44,476 bases of DNA, from positions 1 through 44,476 of the forward strand of contig JNEM01013920.1 in the NCBI GenBank assembly GCA_000697335.1, given 5' to 3'. The notes under the pieces are model-generated. The model saw only the letters and a program-made list of their open reading frames with translations. It was not told the origin of the DNA and did not search any database. Position 1 is the first letter of the stretch. Every line of letters starts with the position of its first letter. This DNA comes from Conidiobolus incongruus B7586. Its lineage: Eukaryota > Entomophthoromycota > Entomophthoromycetes > Entomophthorales > Conidiobolaceae. The translations under genes were made by a program, and so were the position numbers. Positions 26,094 to 37,203 of this stretch are shown here, in pieces.

Positions 26094-27210
26094 TCAACTG
26101 TGGGCTAATAAAACATTACCACCTCTTCCAGGTTTCAAAGATCGTTGAAGGGCTTCGGAAATTTTCTCTAAGGGATACTTGGTGCCAGTGGATGCTTCAA
26201 TCCCATTACCCAAAAGTTCAAATACTATTTATCAAGATCTGAAAAGATTTAGCTTTGCTAAATTCGTAAAAGTATTTGGTTAACCAGAAGCCAGAATAAC
26301 AGATATTTTTATATAATAATTCAATAGAGTTAACATTAACGGTAAATCCCCCTAATACTCCATATAACAAGATAAGTACATTATCTCTTACTGATTCACA
26401 AAGTTTATTGTCCAATTCACCTCCAACGGCATCAAAGGCACCATAAGCAAGTTTACCATTAGTAATTCACTTGATCCCTTCTATGATATCAGCACCACCC
26501 TTAGTACACAGGACCTCATCAGCTCCAATTGCTTTGAGTTCTCCGATTTGTTCTTTGCGTCTGACCAAATTCGTAATCTTGGCACCACTAATTTTTGCAA
26601 ACTGGATTAAAATACGGCCAAGGACTGATCCAGCAGCAGTTTGTAAGACATATTCACCTTTAGGAGCATTGATTTGATCCAGCATTGCATAAGATGTAAC
26701 AGGATTAACAATCGCTTGGGCAGTGGTTTCGTCAGATACATTATCAATAATAAATTATCTTGGTTGTAATTACCTATAGTTTCTTCGAGTACCAACCTTA
26801 ATGACACCGTCATAATTACTTTGAGGAATAATGACAACTCTTTGACCAGGCTTGACTATGTCCACTTGTTAAAATATTGAACATGAGGTAATTTGATTAA
26901 ATATCACTAATATTACTGCTTTTACGACTTCAACTTGAGTAAAGCCTTCAAATTATAAAACCATTAGTTAATATAAAATGAAATAATAAATATAATAGCC
27001 TACTTCAGGAATAGTATGAAAAGAACCAGGTTTGAAAGCTTTGTAAGCTCCAAGGATATCAAATAGGTCTAAAGGATTGATAGGATTTAATAAAATTTTA
27101 CCTAACATTTTGTTATCACTATTACGAAATGGTTTACCAACTTATTTGGCATCGTCAAAAATACTAATCCCATTCGATTAAGCTTCAAAAAAGAACCGAA
27201 TAATTTTGTG
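26094..27210 (-). pseudogene. Dead MECR/ETR1-like reductase, paralogue 2
   Basis: Homologous to the paralogues at 18078-19193 and 30286-31405 from end to end, in the same three-exon order: exon 3 at about 26094-26865, exon 2 near 26905-26955, exon 1 near 27005-27210. It retains QTAAGSVLGRILIQFAK, TNLVRRKEQIGELKAIGA, KLAYGAFDAVGGELD and the ending LKPGRGGNVLLAHS. It is broken in several ways. The ATG and first codons of exon 1 are unrecognisable. An in-frame stop lies in exon 1. The exon 1 donor GTAAGT has become GTAGGC. A frameshifted, stop-containing patch sits near 26745-26785. A stop follows GIK near 26467, and there is a one-base frameshift near 26220. The TGA end at 26094-26096 is conserved in position. 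Similarity is nearer to paralogue 3. Confidence 0.9.
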
Positions 27211-28842
27211 TTAATTTATGATAATCGAGATAATATAATGGAGCTGATATATATTATTCAGTGACCTAGTTTCAATGATTTTTCAATATAATTATTTCTT
27301 TAGAATTAAATTACTAATGCGAATTGGTTCTATATAATTTTGATTTCATCAAATAACACTGTTAATTGATTATTTAATTTAATTAATCTTGATTTGAATT
27401 TATCCCAAATTAATTATAATCAATTTTAATTTGCTAATTAATATACTTATTTTAATTGTATTTCTCCTTTTAAGCAGATCTATTACCATTTAAATACCCT
27501 TCAGAATTTAAGAAATTTCCAAAATATAACATTATCATATGTACCACATAGTTTTATAATATAGTTTGTAAATACATATTATTGAACAAACTCAAACCAT
27601 ATTTCAAATTTACACACAAAGTATTTAAATTTTTCCTACAATTTTAAGATGAAATATTTGATTCATTAAAACATCTAATATCTTTTTTTAGAGAAATTTA
27701 TGTACATAAAAAATGAGTAAGAAATATAAAATTTTGATTACAAAAATGACATATTTTATTCAAGTTGGTTTAAGTTATTTAATAAAAGAAAATTCAATGA
27801 CTTTCTCATCTTATTCTGAAAATCGCAAGTTATATAGGATAGTTATAAAAAAGGTATTAATACTAATATTCTTTAAATCATACTGAGATTTTTTTTCATA
27901 AATTAAAACTATTCATTTAAGTAACATAAATGGCAATCTTTACAAAATAATAATAACCACATACTTTAATACACTAATATAGAATATTTATTTATTATTA
28001 AAATTCAAACCTTTGTCAAATTGATATATTTTATTTTTTATAATATTTTTTATCCTATTTTCATATATTTTTTGATTATAAAAATTACAAGAAAAATTAT
28101 ATTTTAGTATATCACTATATTGTAAATAATTTTCAAATAATTTTCAATTATATGAAACTAATGACAAATTAAACATTATTCCAATACAATATATTTTCCA
28201 ATGTTATAAAATATAAATCATGGATTATTTAAATATTCGTTAATTACCAAATTTAATACAGTTTGAAATTGCAATTATTTATAAACAAATGATTAAGAAA
28301 TTAGATATATCTCAGAAATTTATAACTAATATTCTCATATTCTATATCCATAATAAATGAAATTATTTTTCATTTTTTTACTATTTTTTTAAATGAATTT
28401 TTATTATATTTAAGATGATTTATTATTATTAGATTTTATATTCCAAAAACAATATTATTTTATAGATAATTCAAAGATTAAAAATATAAAATATTCAAAA
28501 AAAGAATATAGTATTTAAAATAAAACTAAATATATATTTTTTCATAATATTATTTAGTAAAATAAATTAAAAATATGCCTTAAATTATTATAATGATATT
28601 TCAATGACAAATACAATGATATATATTCTCAATATATAGCGAATTTTAATATATCATTATTAGATTAGAGTTAGATATAAAAATATAATTTAGAGATTAA
28701 TTAATCTTTATTATTTTATTAAATTAAAATATATAATGACATATTAATTTTCATAGATATTAAAGGTTAAAATAACTTTAAGTATATATTTTTTTGGAAA
28801 ATCAATTAAGTATTATTTAATTTGTAAATTAAATAATTATTA
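27211..28842. other. AT-rich intergenic DNA, no gene seen
   Basis: No open frame of note and no repeat recognised up to the mariner copy. Confidence 0.6.
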
Positions 28843-30145
28843 TCTTAAATTTAAAATAATAGGAAATTTTTTAATTTCTGAGTTTTTCAAACATATTATT
28901 AATTTGATATATATAAATATATATAAAGTTAATAGGAAATAATATATTTTTAATATATATATATATATATAATAATTTTTTTGATTAAAAAATTAACTTT
29001 TTAAAATTGGTTGTTTAATTTAATTATGCTTAAACCAAATAGTAATCATCAAAAGTTTTTTATTTTAGTATTAGTAAAACTTAACCATAAATCCTTTAAA
29101 ATTATTTAAAATTTACAAACAACTTATAATAATAAAGTATTATTTAAATTAACAATTTATTACTAGGTAAATTACTTTAAAACTAAAAAAAATTATTTTA
29201 AACTTATTAAAATTTAAAAAATTAATTTTAACTATTATTTTTTTAATTATTAATAAAATGAAAAAATATATTAAAAAACACTTTTTTATTTTAGTTAAAG
29301 AATTATCTTAGTATTTTAATATTAGTTTTATAAGTATTTATATATATTAAAGTTTAAACTTAAATTAATAAATAAAAATATAAAATAAGTATCTTTTAAT
29401 TTAATTAAAACTTAAAAAAAAGTTAAAATAGTTATTATTAAATAAAACTTATTAAAATATCATTATAAGCTTAAACTTTTACAATAAATAATTATAACTG
29501 ATGAATTTTAAGTTTTTATATATAATCTTTTATTAAAACAAATTAAAATGTTAAATTAAATTAAATTAACCCTTTTTATAAATCCCTTTAAATAAATATT
29601 TTATTAATAAGTAAATATTAATTATTATAATAAATTATAATAGTATATACTATTTTTATTTAGTTTTTAAATGAAAATTAATTAATAATAAACTTTATAT
29701 TGTTTTTTAAATAAAACTATTTTTAATTAATATTCTTAATATAATTTAAGAAAACCTATTATTTTATAAGATAATTATAAAATACATAAATTTAAAGCTA
29801 TAAAAAACTTTCTAATTAAAAATAACTAGAAAAAACTACTATATCTAATATATTCTTTAGATTATAACTTATATAATTATAGTTGCTTTAAGTAATTAAA
29901 AAACCAGCTTACAAGAAAGAAAATTTTTACAGAAAAATTTAATTAGTTTTTGAAATATTAAATTTCAGTCTTTAATAAAAAGAATTATTTTTTAAGTGTT
30001 AAAAGTTTGTTAAAAATATAACAAAAAGTTATTAATAATAAAAAAAACTATTAAATTTATATTATATATTTATTTTTATATATCATATATTAAAATATTT
30101 ATTTATTTTTAATTGCAAAAAATTCCCATTATTAAAAATACAAAG
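28843..30145 (+). mobile_element. Mariner-like DNA transposon, subfamily B copy 2
   Basis: A 1303-bp element flanked by TA (28841-28842, 30146-30147). Its ends read TCTTAAATTTAAAATAATAGG and, inverted, CTTTGTATTTTTAATAATGGG. It is collinear with copy 1 at 10896-12199 and clearly the same subfamily. Frames are broken throughout. The YSLDYNLYNYSCF block again has Asn at the final DD34D position, so this change is either shared by descent or a repeated G-to-A change. It sits between the dead and the third reductase paralogue. Confidence 0.88.
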
Positions 30146-30285
30146 TAATATTATAACTTAATTCAAGATTTGATCTAACAAAAATCAATATATTAAATAT
30201 ATTAAATATAATAAATATTATAGTTTTGATAAATTTATTTAATATAAAATAGAATTGAAATTGATAATAAAAATTGTAAAGTTGA

Positions 30286-31405
30286 TTAGTTATGAACCAA
30301 TAAAACTTTGCTTCCTCTTCCAGGTTTCAAGGTCAGATTCATTGCGTCAGTGACCTTCTCTAATGGAAATCTAGTACCAGTGAATGGCTCATTTTCGTTT
30401 CCCAAAAGTTCAAATACTTTAGTCAAAACATCATTCAACTTGGCTTCACCAATATCTCTAACATATTTAGTTAGCCAGAATCCACTGTAGTTAATTTGTC
30501 TAAATATTAAATCTCTAGCATTTACATTCACTTGTACTCCTCCCAATCCTCCGTATAATATAATCAATCCATCATCTCTCACTGCTTGAGATAGTTTCAA
30601 ACCTAACTCTCCTCCAACAGCATCCACCGCACCATAAGCGAGTTGTCCATTGGTAATTCTTTTGATTTCTTGGACAATATCTGTTCCATCTTCGGTATTT
30701 AAAACCTCGTCAGCTCCAATTGCCTTGAGTTCTTCAATCTGCTCTTGACGTCTTACCAAGTTGATAGTCTTGACTCCTCTAGCCTTTGCAAATTGTATCA
30801 AAATTCGTCCTATCACGGATCCAGCAGCAGTTTGTAAGATATATTCACCTTTAGGAACATTGAGTCGATCCAACATTGCATAAGCTGTAACAGGGTTGAC
30901 AACCGCTTGGGCAGCAGATTCATCAGATACATTATCGGGAACAACGAATAAGTTATCTTCATTGTAAATAGCATAGTCAGTCCAAGCACCCACTTTAGTA
31001 ATTCCACCATGAGGCTTTCCTGGCAGGATCACGACTCTTTGGCCAACCTTGACTATAATCATACACACTTAGCATAATCATATTATCAGTTATTAAATTT
31101 TATATACCTGATGTAACTAATTTTCCAATTTCCACAACTTTTGCAACACCTTCTGACTATTAAAAATATTAATATCAATTACAAAATATTGAACAAATGT
31201 TACTTACCCCAGGAACTGCAGGATAAGAACCTGGCTGGAAGCCACTGTGAGCATCAGTGATACTAAACAAATTGGATGGGTTGACAGGGTTCAATAAAAA
31301 TTTGACCAAGACTTGATTATCTCCGGTAATTGTGGGCTTAGGAACTTCAACAACTTTGACATTTTCAAAACTATCACCTTGGTTAAACTGAACTTGTAAA
31401 GGTAT
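30286..31405 (-). CDS. MECR/ETR1-like medium-chain reductase, paralogue 3; start codon reads ATA
   Basis: Three exons, complement(30286-31052, 31108-31156, 31208-31405), introns 55 and 51 nt, 337 codons if counted from the position homologous to the ATG of paralogue 1. That codon is ATA (31403-31405). No in-frame ATG occurs in exon 1 and a stop lies two codons upstream. The only nearby upstream ATG (about 31430) is in another frame. The rest is intact: NPVNPSN at 39-45, AAGSVIGR at 158-165, KTINLVRRQEQ, LKAIGADEV, GFWL, and the ending LKPGRGSKVLLVHN. At the catalytic Tyr position (53) it has His (TDAHSG). A TATA-like box is kept upstream. It could be a recently silenced gene, a gene with non-AUG initiation, or carry a sequencing error. 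The His suggests altered or lost reductase chemistry. Confidence 0.8.
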
Positions 31406-31456
31406 TTTTATCTAAATAGTTTTTAATAATTAACATATCAACTCTTGTTAACTAGT

Positions 31457-31464
31457 TTATATAG
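31457..31464 (-). promoter_or_regulatory. TATA-like box upstream of paralogue 3
   Basis: TATATAAA on the minus strand about 52-60 bases upstream of the ATA start position, matching the spacing of the box in paralogue 1. Confidence 0.35.
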
Positions 31465-32753
31465 CAACTAATTTTAAAAATGCTTTAATATCGCCATCTA
31501 TCACAATTTGACGATTCTTCAAATTATGTCTTAATTTGATGTAAATTACTAAGCAATTCAGCTTAATTTTCATTCTGAATTGCATGGAACTTATGAATAA
31601 TTATTAATCATAAGAATAAGTGGGAACAGAGTAAAGCAATTCTGAGGTAGCAGTTGGGAATATCTAACAAAATATCGTTATTTTTAGTAGATTCACTTTA
31701 ATTTTTTCATTTATTTCAATACAATTTATTGATTTTCGCATATTGAATTGAAAATTTCAATAATAATTTACATTAAATTTATATTATGTAATACTTGAAA
31801 AAAAATTTATAAAATTCATATTTCAGTTTTGTATTACTAAAATTTGAGTATAATCTATTACATCAATCAATATATGATCATTGTATATAGTTATGAAATA
31901 ATGATATTAATTATTAATTACACAATTGTATAATTACATAAGATATGTTATTATATTTTGGTATGTTTTTTACTATTGTAGCATTTGTAAGTTTTAACTT
32001 AGATTTGAGTATTCTGATATCGAATAATATTTGATCATTAAATATTAAAGTATATATTACATAATAATCTTTTTAGATTTATATTCAATATTAAAATTAC
32101 TTAGTTTTAATAGTTATTGTATTATTTATTTATTTATTGTATACTTAAATTTTTGTAACTTTATTACTTATTTTGTTATAATTAAAATAATTTTGTATTT
32201 AATATTTATTAATATAATTTGAATAATACGTCAATATTATTATTAAAAAAATACTTAACAATATAATATTGAATATTATACAATTATTTATTTTATAATA
32301 AATAATAATAAATCAAAATTTGTGTGGATATTTCAATTTTATTTTTCTTAGTAATAAATGCATGATTATTAAACTATAATATTGATTTATTCTATTGTTC
32401 CGTCTTATAATAAGTTTTTTTAATAAAAATGATTAATAATAAATTATTTAAATAGTTAATTCAGTGAATGCTATGATCTAACAAATAGTATTGCCTTAAC
32501 TATCCAATTGGGATGGATGCTTAATTTTGAAATGCAACACTATTGAAAATTATTAAATCTGATTAAGCCCTAAAATTTTTCCATTTTATTATTATACACC
32601 ATTATGTGATTTGATAAAATATAGGATAATTGTCTAATTTGAAATATTTTTCAAGTATCAATCTTACATAAATAAATATTATCACATTTATTACTCGCTT
32701 GAAAATTGACATAAATTCTTTTTTTAAATGTAATTAACTTTTATTAATTTTTA
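31465..32753. other. AT-rich intergenic DNA, no gene seen
   Basis: The first ~200 bases are mildly less AT-rich (promoter side of paralogue 3). The remainder is low-complexity with no repeat recognised. Confidence 0.55.
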
Positions 32754-33047
32754 TTATATATTTCTATTGAAAAGGATATATGTGTCAGCTACCTCTAACA
32801 TCCGCCAATGAGAAGCTGAAGAATTCACCAAGAAGTCATCGCATTGATGTATAAGGATTCCCCAACTCATTAGTAGACACACACGCATTGTCCAACGATT
32901 ACCACCCGTAGTTGACCAAGTTCCTCCCCGGCTAGCCATTACACATAAAAGGGCAAATGCTAATCCAAATACTGATGTCTGTGAGGACACTACAAGAGGA
33001 ACTTCCTTGAAAATTGCAGGAGGGAAAAGAAAATGTAACATTACCAT
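32754..33047 (-). CDS. Small ORF of unknown function (97 aa), possible exon or gene remnant
   Basis: An open frame with a balanced amino-acid and base composition that stands out from its flanks. It has two hydrophobic stretches, about residues 17-38 (VVSSQTSVFGLAFALLCVMA) and 52-66 (RVCLLMSWGILIHQ), and ends in a more polar segment (HWRMLEVADTYILF), which would fit a small two-pass membrane protein or one exon of a larger one. I recognise no family. Other frames on both strands in the same island are broken. The ATG at 33047 is the first available, but an upstream splice acceptor cannot be excluded. It may be a fragment of a lost gene. Confidence 0.35.
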   Translation of the reverse strand: MVMLHFLFPPAIFKEVPLVVSSQTSVFGLAFALLCVMASRGGTWSTTGGNRWTMRVCLLMSWGILIHQCDDFLVNSSASHWRMLEVADTYILFNRNI

Positions 33048-33129
33048 TATAACAGTTAATTAATCTAAATAGAGTACTATAACTTTGAGGAAACTATATT
33101 ATTAGTTCTTGGATTTTCTTAAGGGAATG

Positions 33130-33293
33130 ACCAGAATAGCTGAATGTGCTATTCTGGTGTGTTCTCTTATACTTTCTTGTCCCGTAGTAATTGTTTATTT
33201 ATCTTGAGTTGTTTCTGAGACCCTTAGATGTGTTCCTAATATACCCTATTTTGGGTAATGTCACGCTTACTCGTGAAAATATGTCACTAGTGA
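33130..33293. ncRNA. Cluster of hairpins, candidate structured RNA or element end
   Basis: Four inverted repeats lie within 164 bases. ACCAGAATAGC pairs perfectly with GCTATTCTGGT (11 bp, 7-base loop, 33130-33158). TACCC/GGGTA (6-base loop) is at 33242-33257. TCACG/CGTGA (6-base loop) is at 33261-33276. The perfect palindrome TCACTAGTGA is at 33284-33293. The stems contain most of the local G and C. No known RNA class (tRNA, snRNA, SRP, RNase P) is recognised, and no homologue occurs elsewhere in the window. The strand is unknown. It could equally be the end of a transposable element. Confidence 0.3.
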
Positions 33294-33703
33294 TAAAATC
33301 AAATTTAATTATTATTCAATAATTTCAAAAATAATTTAGCCTAAATCTCAAGTTATAGCATTTCTTTATCATAGTTGATAGATGTGAATATATTCAATTG
33401 ATATTTAATAAATGTCTCAAATTATGAATTTATATTATTATACATTTAAATACCACATAGATGAAAATATAAATAGAAAAATATCATCTTGAGCTGAAAT
33501 GTCAATATATACTGTTAAAATATGTGAAATATAATATAAATTTAATCAAGTATTATCAAGGCTTATATTGTAAAATTGAAAAATTATTTTAATATTTAAA
33601 ATGTTTCTAATATGCTAGAACAAAATCGTAAATTATTTCTTGTCGGAGTTGCTATAAAGATAGATTAGATAATAGAAATCTGTGAATAAACTATAAAGTT
33701 GAC
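33294..33703. other. AT-rich intergenic DNA downstream of PHB2
   Basis: No gene seen; this includes the 3' untranslated region of PHB2. Confidence 0.55.
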
Positions 33704-34702
33704 TTACTCAGCTTCGGAAACATTAAGTAATAGAGTTTCAGCATCCAATAATACACGGTTGTTTGATTTAGAGATAATAGTAGCGATATCTCTGGCAGTT
33801 TCAATCTTACGTAATTGGACGAAACCGGGCTTGTTCTTGATGGCTTCACCAATCAATTCAGCGGAACGAGCTTCACCTTGAGCTCTGACAATGATAGATT
33901 GCTTTTCTTGACGAGCTTTATCAACGACGAAAGCAGCACGTTGGGCCTCTTGTTGAGCGATTTGTTTAGCTTCAACAGCGTGTGTGAATTCGGGACTGAA
34001 AGATAAATGGGTAATAGAAACGTCATCCAAAATAATGTTGAATTTTTTGGCACGATCTGTAAGATTATCTCTGACCAATCTACTGACCTTTTCACGCATG
34101 GTAATAAGTTGAGAAGCATTAAACTGTGCTACAACGGATTTGAGAACTTCGTTAACAATAGAGGGTAAAACTCTTTCATCATAATCTTGTCCTAAGTCAC
34201 GATAGATAGTAGGAAGTTGAGTGACATCGGGACGGGATAAAACACGACAAGAAATGTCAACCATTTGAAGATCTAAAATTCATATAATTAAAAATAATGA
34301 AAGAAAGAAATTGAAAAATAATTTACCCTTGGTACCAGTGAGAGAAGCAATATTACGTGGCTTAGCACGGACATCGTAGATAATAGGAGTTTCTAACCAG
34401 GGGATACGAATGTGAGTTCCTTCGTTATATATATCAGGTTGGACACCAAACAATCTAGAGTATTTAATAGCACGATGACCACCCTCAACTAATTTAAGTT
34501 TAGTATATGAATTTATTTTTGTAAAGAATTTAATAAACTAACCGTTATACAAACTTTGAGTAGTACCGTAAGCTAAAAGGGCCAAACCAATTAAACCAGC
34601 ACCTCCACCAAAAATACCACCTGGAGAGGGACCACCTCTAGAATTGGTATTCTTTCTGTAGAGGGCTTTAAATAAGTTTTCAACAGATTGTCTTTGACTC
34701 AT
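33704..34702 (-). CDS. PHB2: Prohibitin 2
   Basis: Three exons, complement(33704-34272, 34327-34488, 34543-34702), introns 53 and 54 nt, encode 296 residues (human PHB2 is 299). With PHB1 it forms the ring complex of the mitochondrial inner membrane that chaperones respiratory subunits and restrains the m-AAA protease. A glycine-rich N-terminal hydrophobic anchor at about 29-46 ([18 protein letters not shown]) is followed by the SPFH/PHB domain, from [16 protein letters not shown] at 54 to about 210. A C-terminal coiled coil starts around 200 ([18 protein letters not shown]) and runs to about 240. AQGEA and [12 protein letters not shown] are family hallmarks; the motif set fits PHB2 better than PHB1. 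The start at 34702 is supported by the conserved N-terminus. An upstream ATG is out of frame. No PHB1 is present in the window. Confidence 0.96.
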
Positions 34703-35878
34703 GACTATGCATTTAATTAATGTGAATATTAAATATTAACAATTGTTGCTTATTATAATTACCAAAGAATTTTAATTGTTTTAATGATGACTTAATTACT
34801 ACAACCTGTAATACTATTTTCATTTCTATGATTCTTCGGAATTAAATTATTATGGGATTCTAAATCAATAAAGTTTTAGTTACAATTATACTGTATAAAG
34901 TTGATCGAATTGGATTACTTTTGTCCAAGTCCTGTATGGAGTTCAGAGACTTCAAGGGGTAAGCTCCAACATGAATGTTTGAAGACTGGCTTGGTTGACT
35001 TTTAAATAGTAAAGGAGTATGTTTCTAGCATCATTAGTATCTTAATCCATATTTATAATATATTAAAGACAATTGTAAGTTTTCCTTAATCAAAATTATA
35101 AATGCAAACATCTACAATTACCAGTTGTTTTGCTTGTATGACACTTATCATGATAATTATCTTGCACCAAAGGCACTCTCTTTTCTTTCTTAAGTAAGTT
35201 TTGTCTATATCATAAATGAAACAATCTTAACATTATTTTTTATTTTGATTTTTAGGTTTTAAATTCAAAAATATACCAATATGATATTATTTAACACACG
35301 ATTAGTAAGTTTATTATAAATCACATTCATAAAGCTTTTAACATTTTATTGAATGTTTTGATTATTTTAGTTATTTTATTAAGTTTTTGGTAATGAATTA
35401 TATTCATAATTATTTATTTTATAATGTATTATTGTTATAACAGAAAAAAAATTGCAATAATATTGATTAAATAAAAGAATAAAATAAGTATATCAAATTA
35501 TATATTATAACCAAAGGGTATTACCTATTAATTATTTTTTAAAAATTAATTATTGATATTGATATTGATATTGATTTTAATAATATAAAAATATAAAGTA
35601 AATCACCGAGCTTGATTTTTCAAGAATAATAATTATATTTAGGTTTTTGATATATAAATCCACTAACCTTCAATATTTTTAGTGAATAATAATCTATTTG
35701 AATAAAAATTAATATTAAATATTTTTGAAAAATAATTATTATTTTGAATTTCAATATAACATCATTTTTATAATTATTGTTTTTTGTTACTAATTCAATT
35801 TTTATCAAGTTTGGTATTTAATCAAATAGCTCATAATATATGTTGAGTATATAAGTTATAAAATTAGGCATATTCTTA
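34703..35878. other. PHB2 upstream region and AT-rich intergenic DNA
   Basis: Contains one copy of a dispersed repeat (34944-35040). A TTGATA-type run (GATATTGATATTGATATTGA) lies near 35551-35574. No gene seen. Confidence 0.55.
34944..35040 (+). repeat. Dispersed repeat, copy 1 (unclassified, ~100 bp)
   Basis: Aligns with 43921-44020 in the same orientation. Shared blocks include AGACTYCAAGRGGTA, GGAAGACT/TGAAGACT with a downstream TTGRTTRAC, and AAGRAGTATGTTTYTA. It is less AT-rich than the surroundings and has no coding potential. The type is unknown; it could be a SINE, a MITE fragment or a solo LTR piece. Confidence 0.55.
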
Positions 35879-37201
35879 TTAGTGTAGAAATTAAGTAATG
35901 GCACAATTTTAAAATTAAAATTAAACAAATAAATTAATAAATAATATATAAAAATTAATAAATAATATAAAATTAATAGCCTCTTTTATTATTAATAACT
36001 CTTTTCTATATTTTTGGTAAGCTTCTAATACTTAAAAAACAGTTCTTTTTATTAAAGACTGAAATTTGATATTTCACAAACCAATTTAATTTGTTTACAG
36101 GAATTTTTTTCTTACAAGCTGTTTTTTTAATTGTCTAAAACAATTATAATCACATAGGTTATAATCAGGTAAATATACTAGATATGGTAACTCCCTCTAA
36201 TTTTTTTATATATAAAATCTTTTATAGCTTTAGCTTTATGTATTTTATAATTATTATGTAAAATAATAGGTGTCTTTAATTTATATTGAGAACACTATTT
36301 AAAAATTGTTTTATTTAAAAAAATAATATATAACTTACTATTAATTAATTTTCTTTGAGGTATTAAATAAAAAAACTATATACTATTATAATCTATTACA
36401 ATAATTAACATTTATTTATATTTAAAGTGTTTATTCATTGGAATTTGTAGAGGGGATTAATTTAGTTTAACTTAACATTTTGTTTTATTTTTAAATAAAG
36501 GATTATATAAAGGAATTTAAAATTCATTAATTATAAGTATTTATTGTAAAAACCTTTGTTTTTAGTTATACTTTAATAAGTTTAGTTTAGTTATAACTAC
36601 TCTAGTTTTTTTTAGGCTTTTGTTAAATTATAAGGTATTTATTTTATATTTTTATTAATTAATCTAAGTTTAAACTTAAGTAAATATAACATACTTATAT
36701 AATTAATATTAAATTGTTTTAATAATTCTTTAATAGAAATAAAAAGGTATTTCTTAATATATTTTTTTACTCTATTAGTAAATAAAAAAGTAATAGTAAA
36801 AATTAATCTTTTAGATTTTGGTAAATTTTAAATAATGTCCCTTCTAGCTTTAAAATTATAAATCTAGTGATATATGGTAGTTTTAGATAAAATACTATTT
36901 TTATAAGCTGTTTACAAGTTTTAAATGATTTTAAAGGGTTTATAGTTAAATTTTAAAGATACAAAAATAAAAACCTTTTGATAATCACAATCTATTTTAA
37001 GCATGATTAAATTTAAGTATAAATTTTAAAATCAAAATATTTTAATAAAAAAAAGAATTAAAATTAAATATATATATATATATAGTTTGAAAATATTTAT
37101 TTTCCTATATATATTATATATATATATAATTTTTCAAAATGTATAATATGTTTGAAAGATCAGAAATTAAAAAATTTGCCATTTCTTAATTTCTATACTA
37201 A
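35879..37201 (-). mobile_element. Mariner-like DNA transposon, subfamily A copy 2
   Basis: A 1323-bp element in minus orientation, flanked by TA (35877-35878, 37202-37203). Its inverted ends read TTAGTGTAGAAATTAAG and TTAGTATAGAAATTAAG, identical in layout to copy 1 at 4830-6166. The transposase is broken. In the block read on the minus strand from about 36176 to 36135 (LPDYNLCDYNCFRQLK), the last catalytic Asp of DD34D survives as GAT, whereas copy 1 has AAT. This confirms the mariner (DD34D) assignment. Confidence 0.9.
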
Positions 37202-37203
37202 TA

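Noticed and set aside
30308-30490. Plus-strand frame within reductase paralogue 3
   Set aside because: Antisense shadow of a conserved exon.
35620-35808. 62-codon minus-strand frame
   Set aside because: Almost entirely Ile, Lys, Asn, Tyr and Phe, as expected from random AT-rich DNA.
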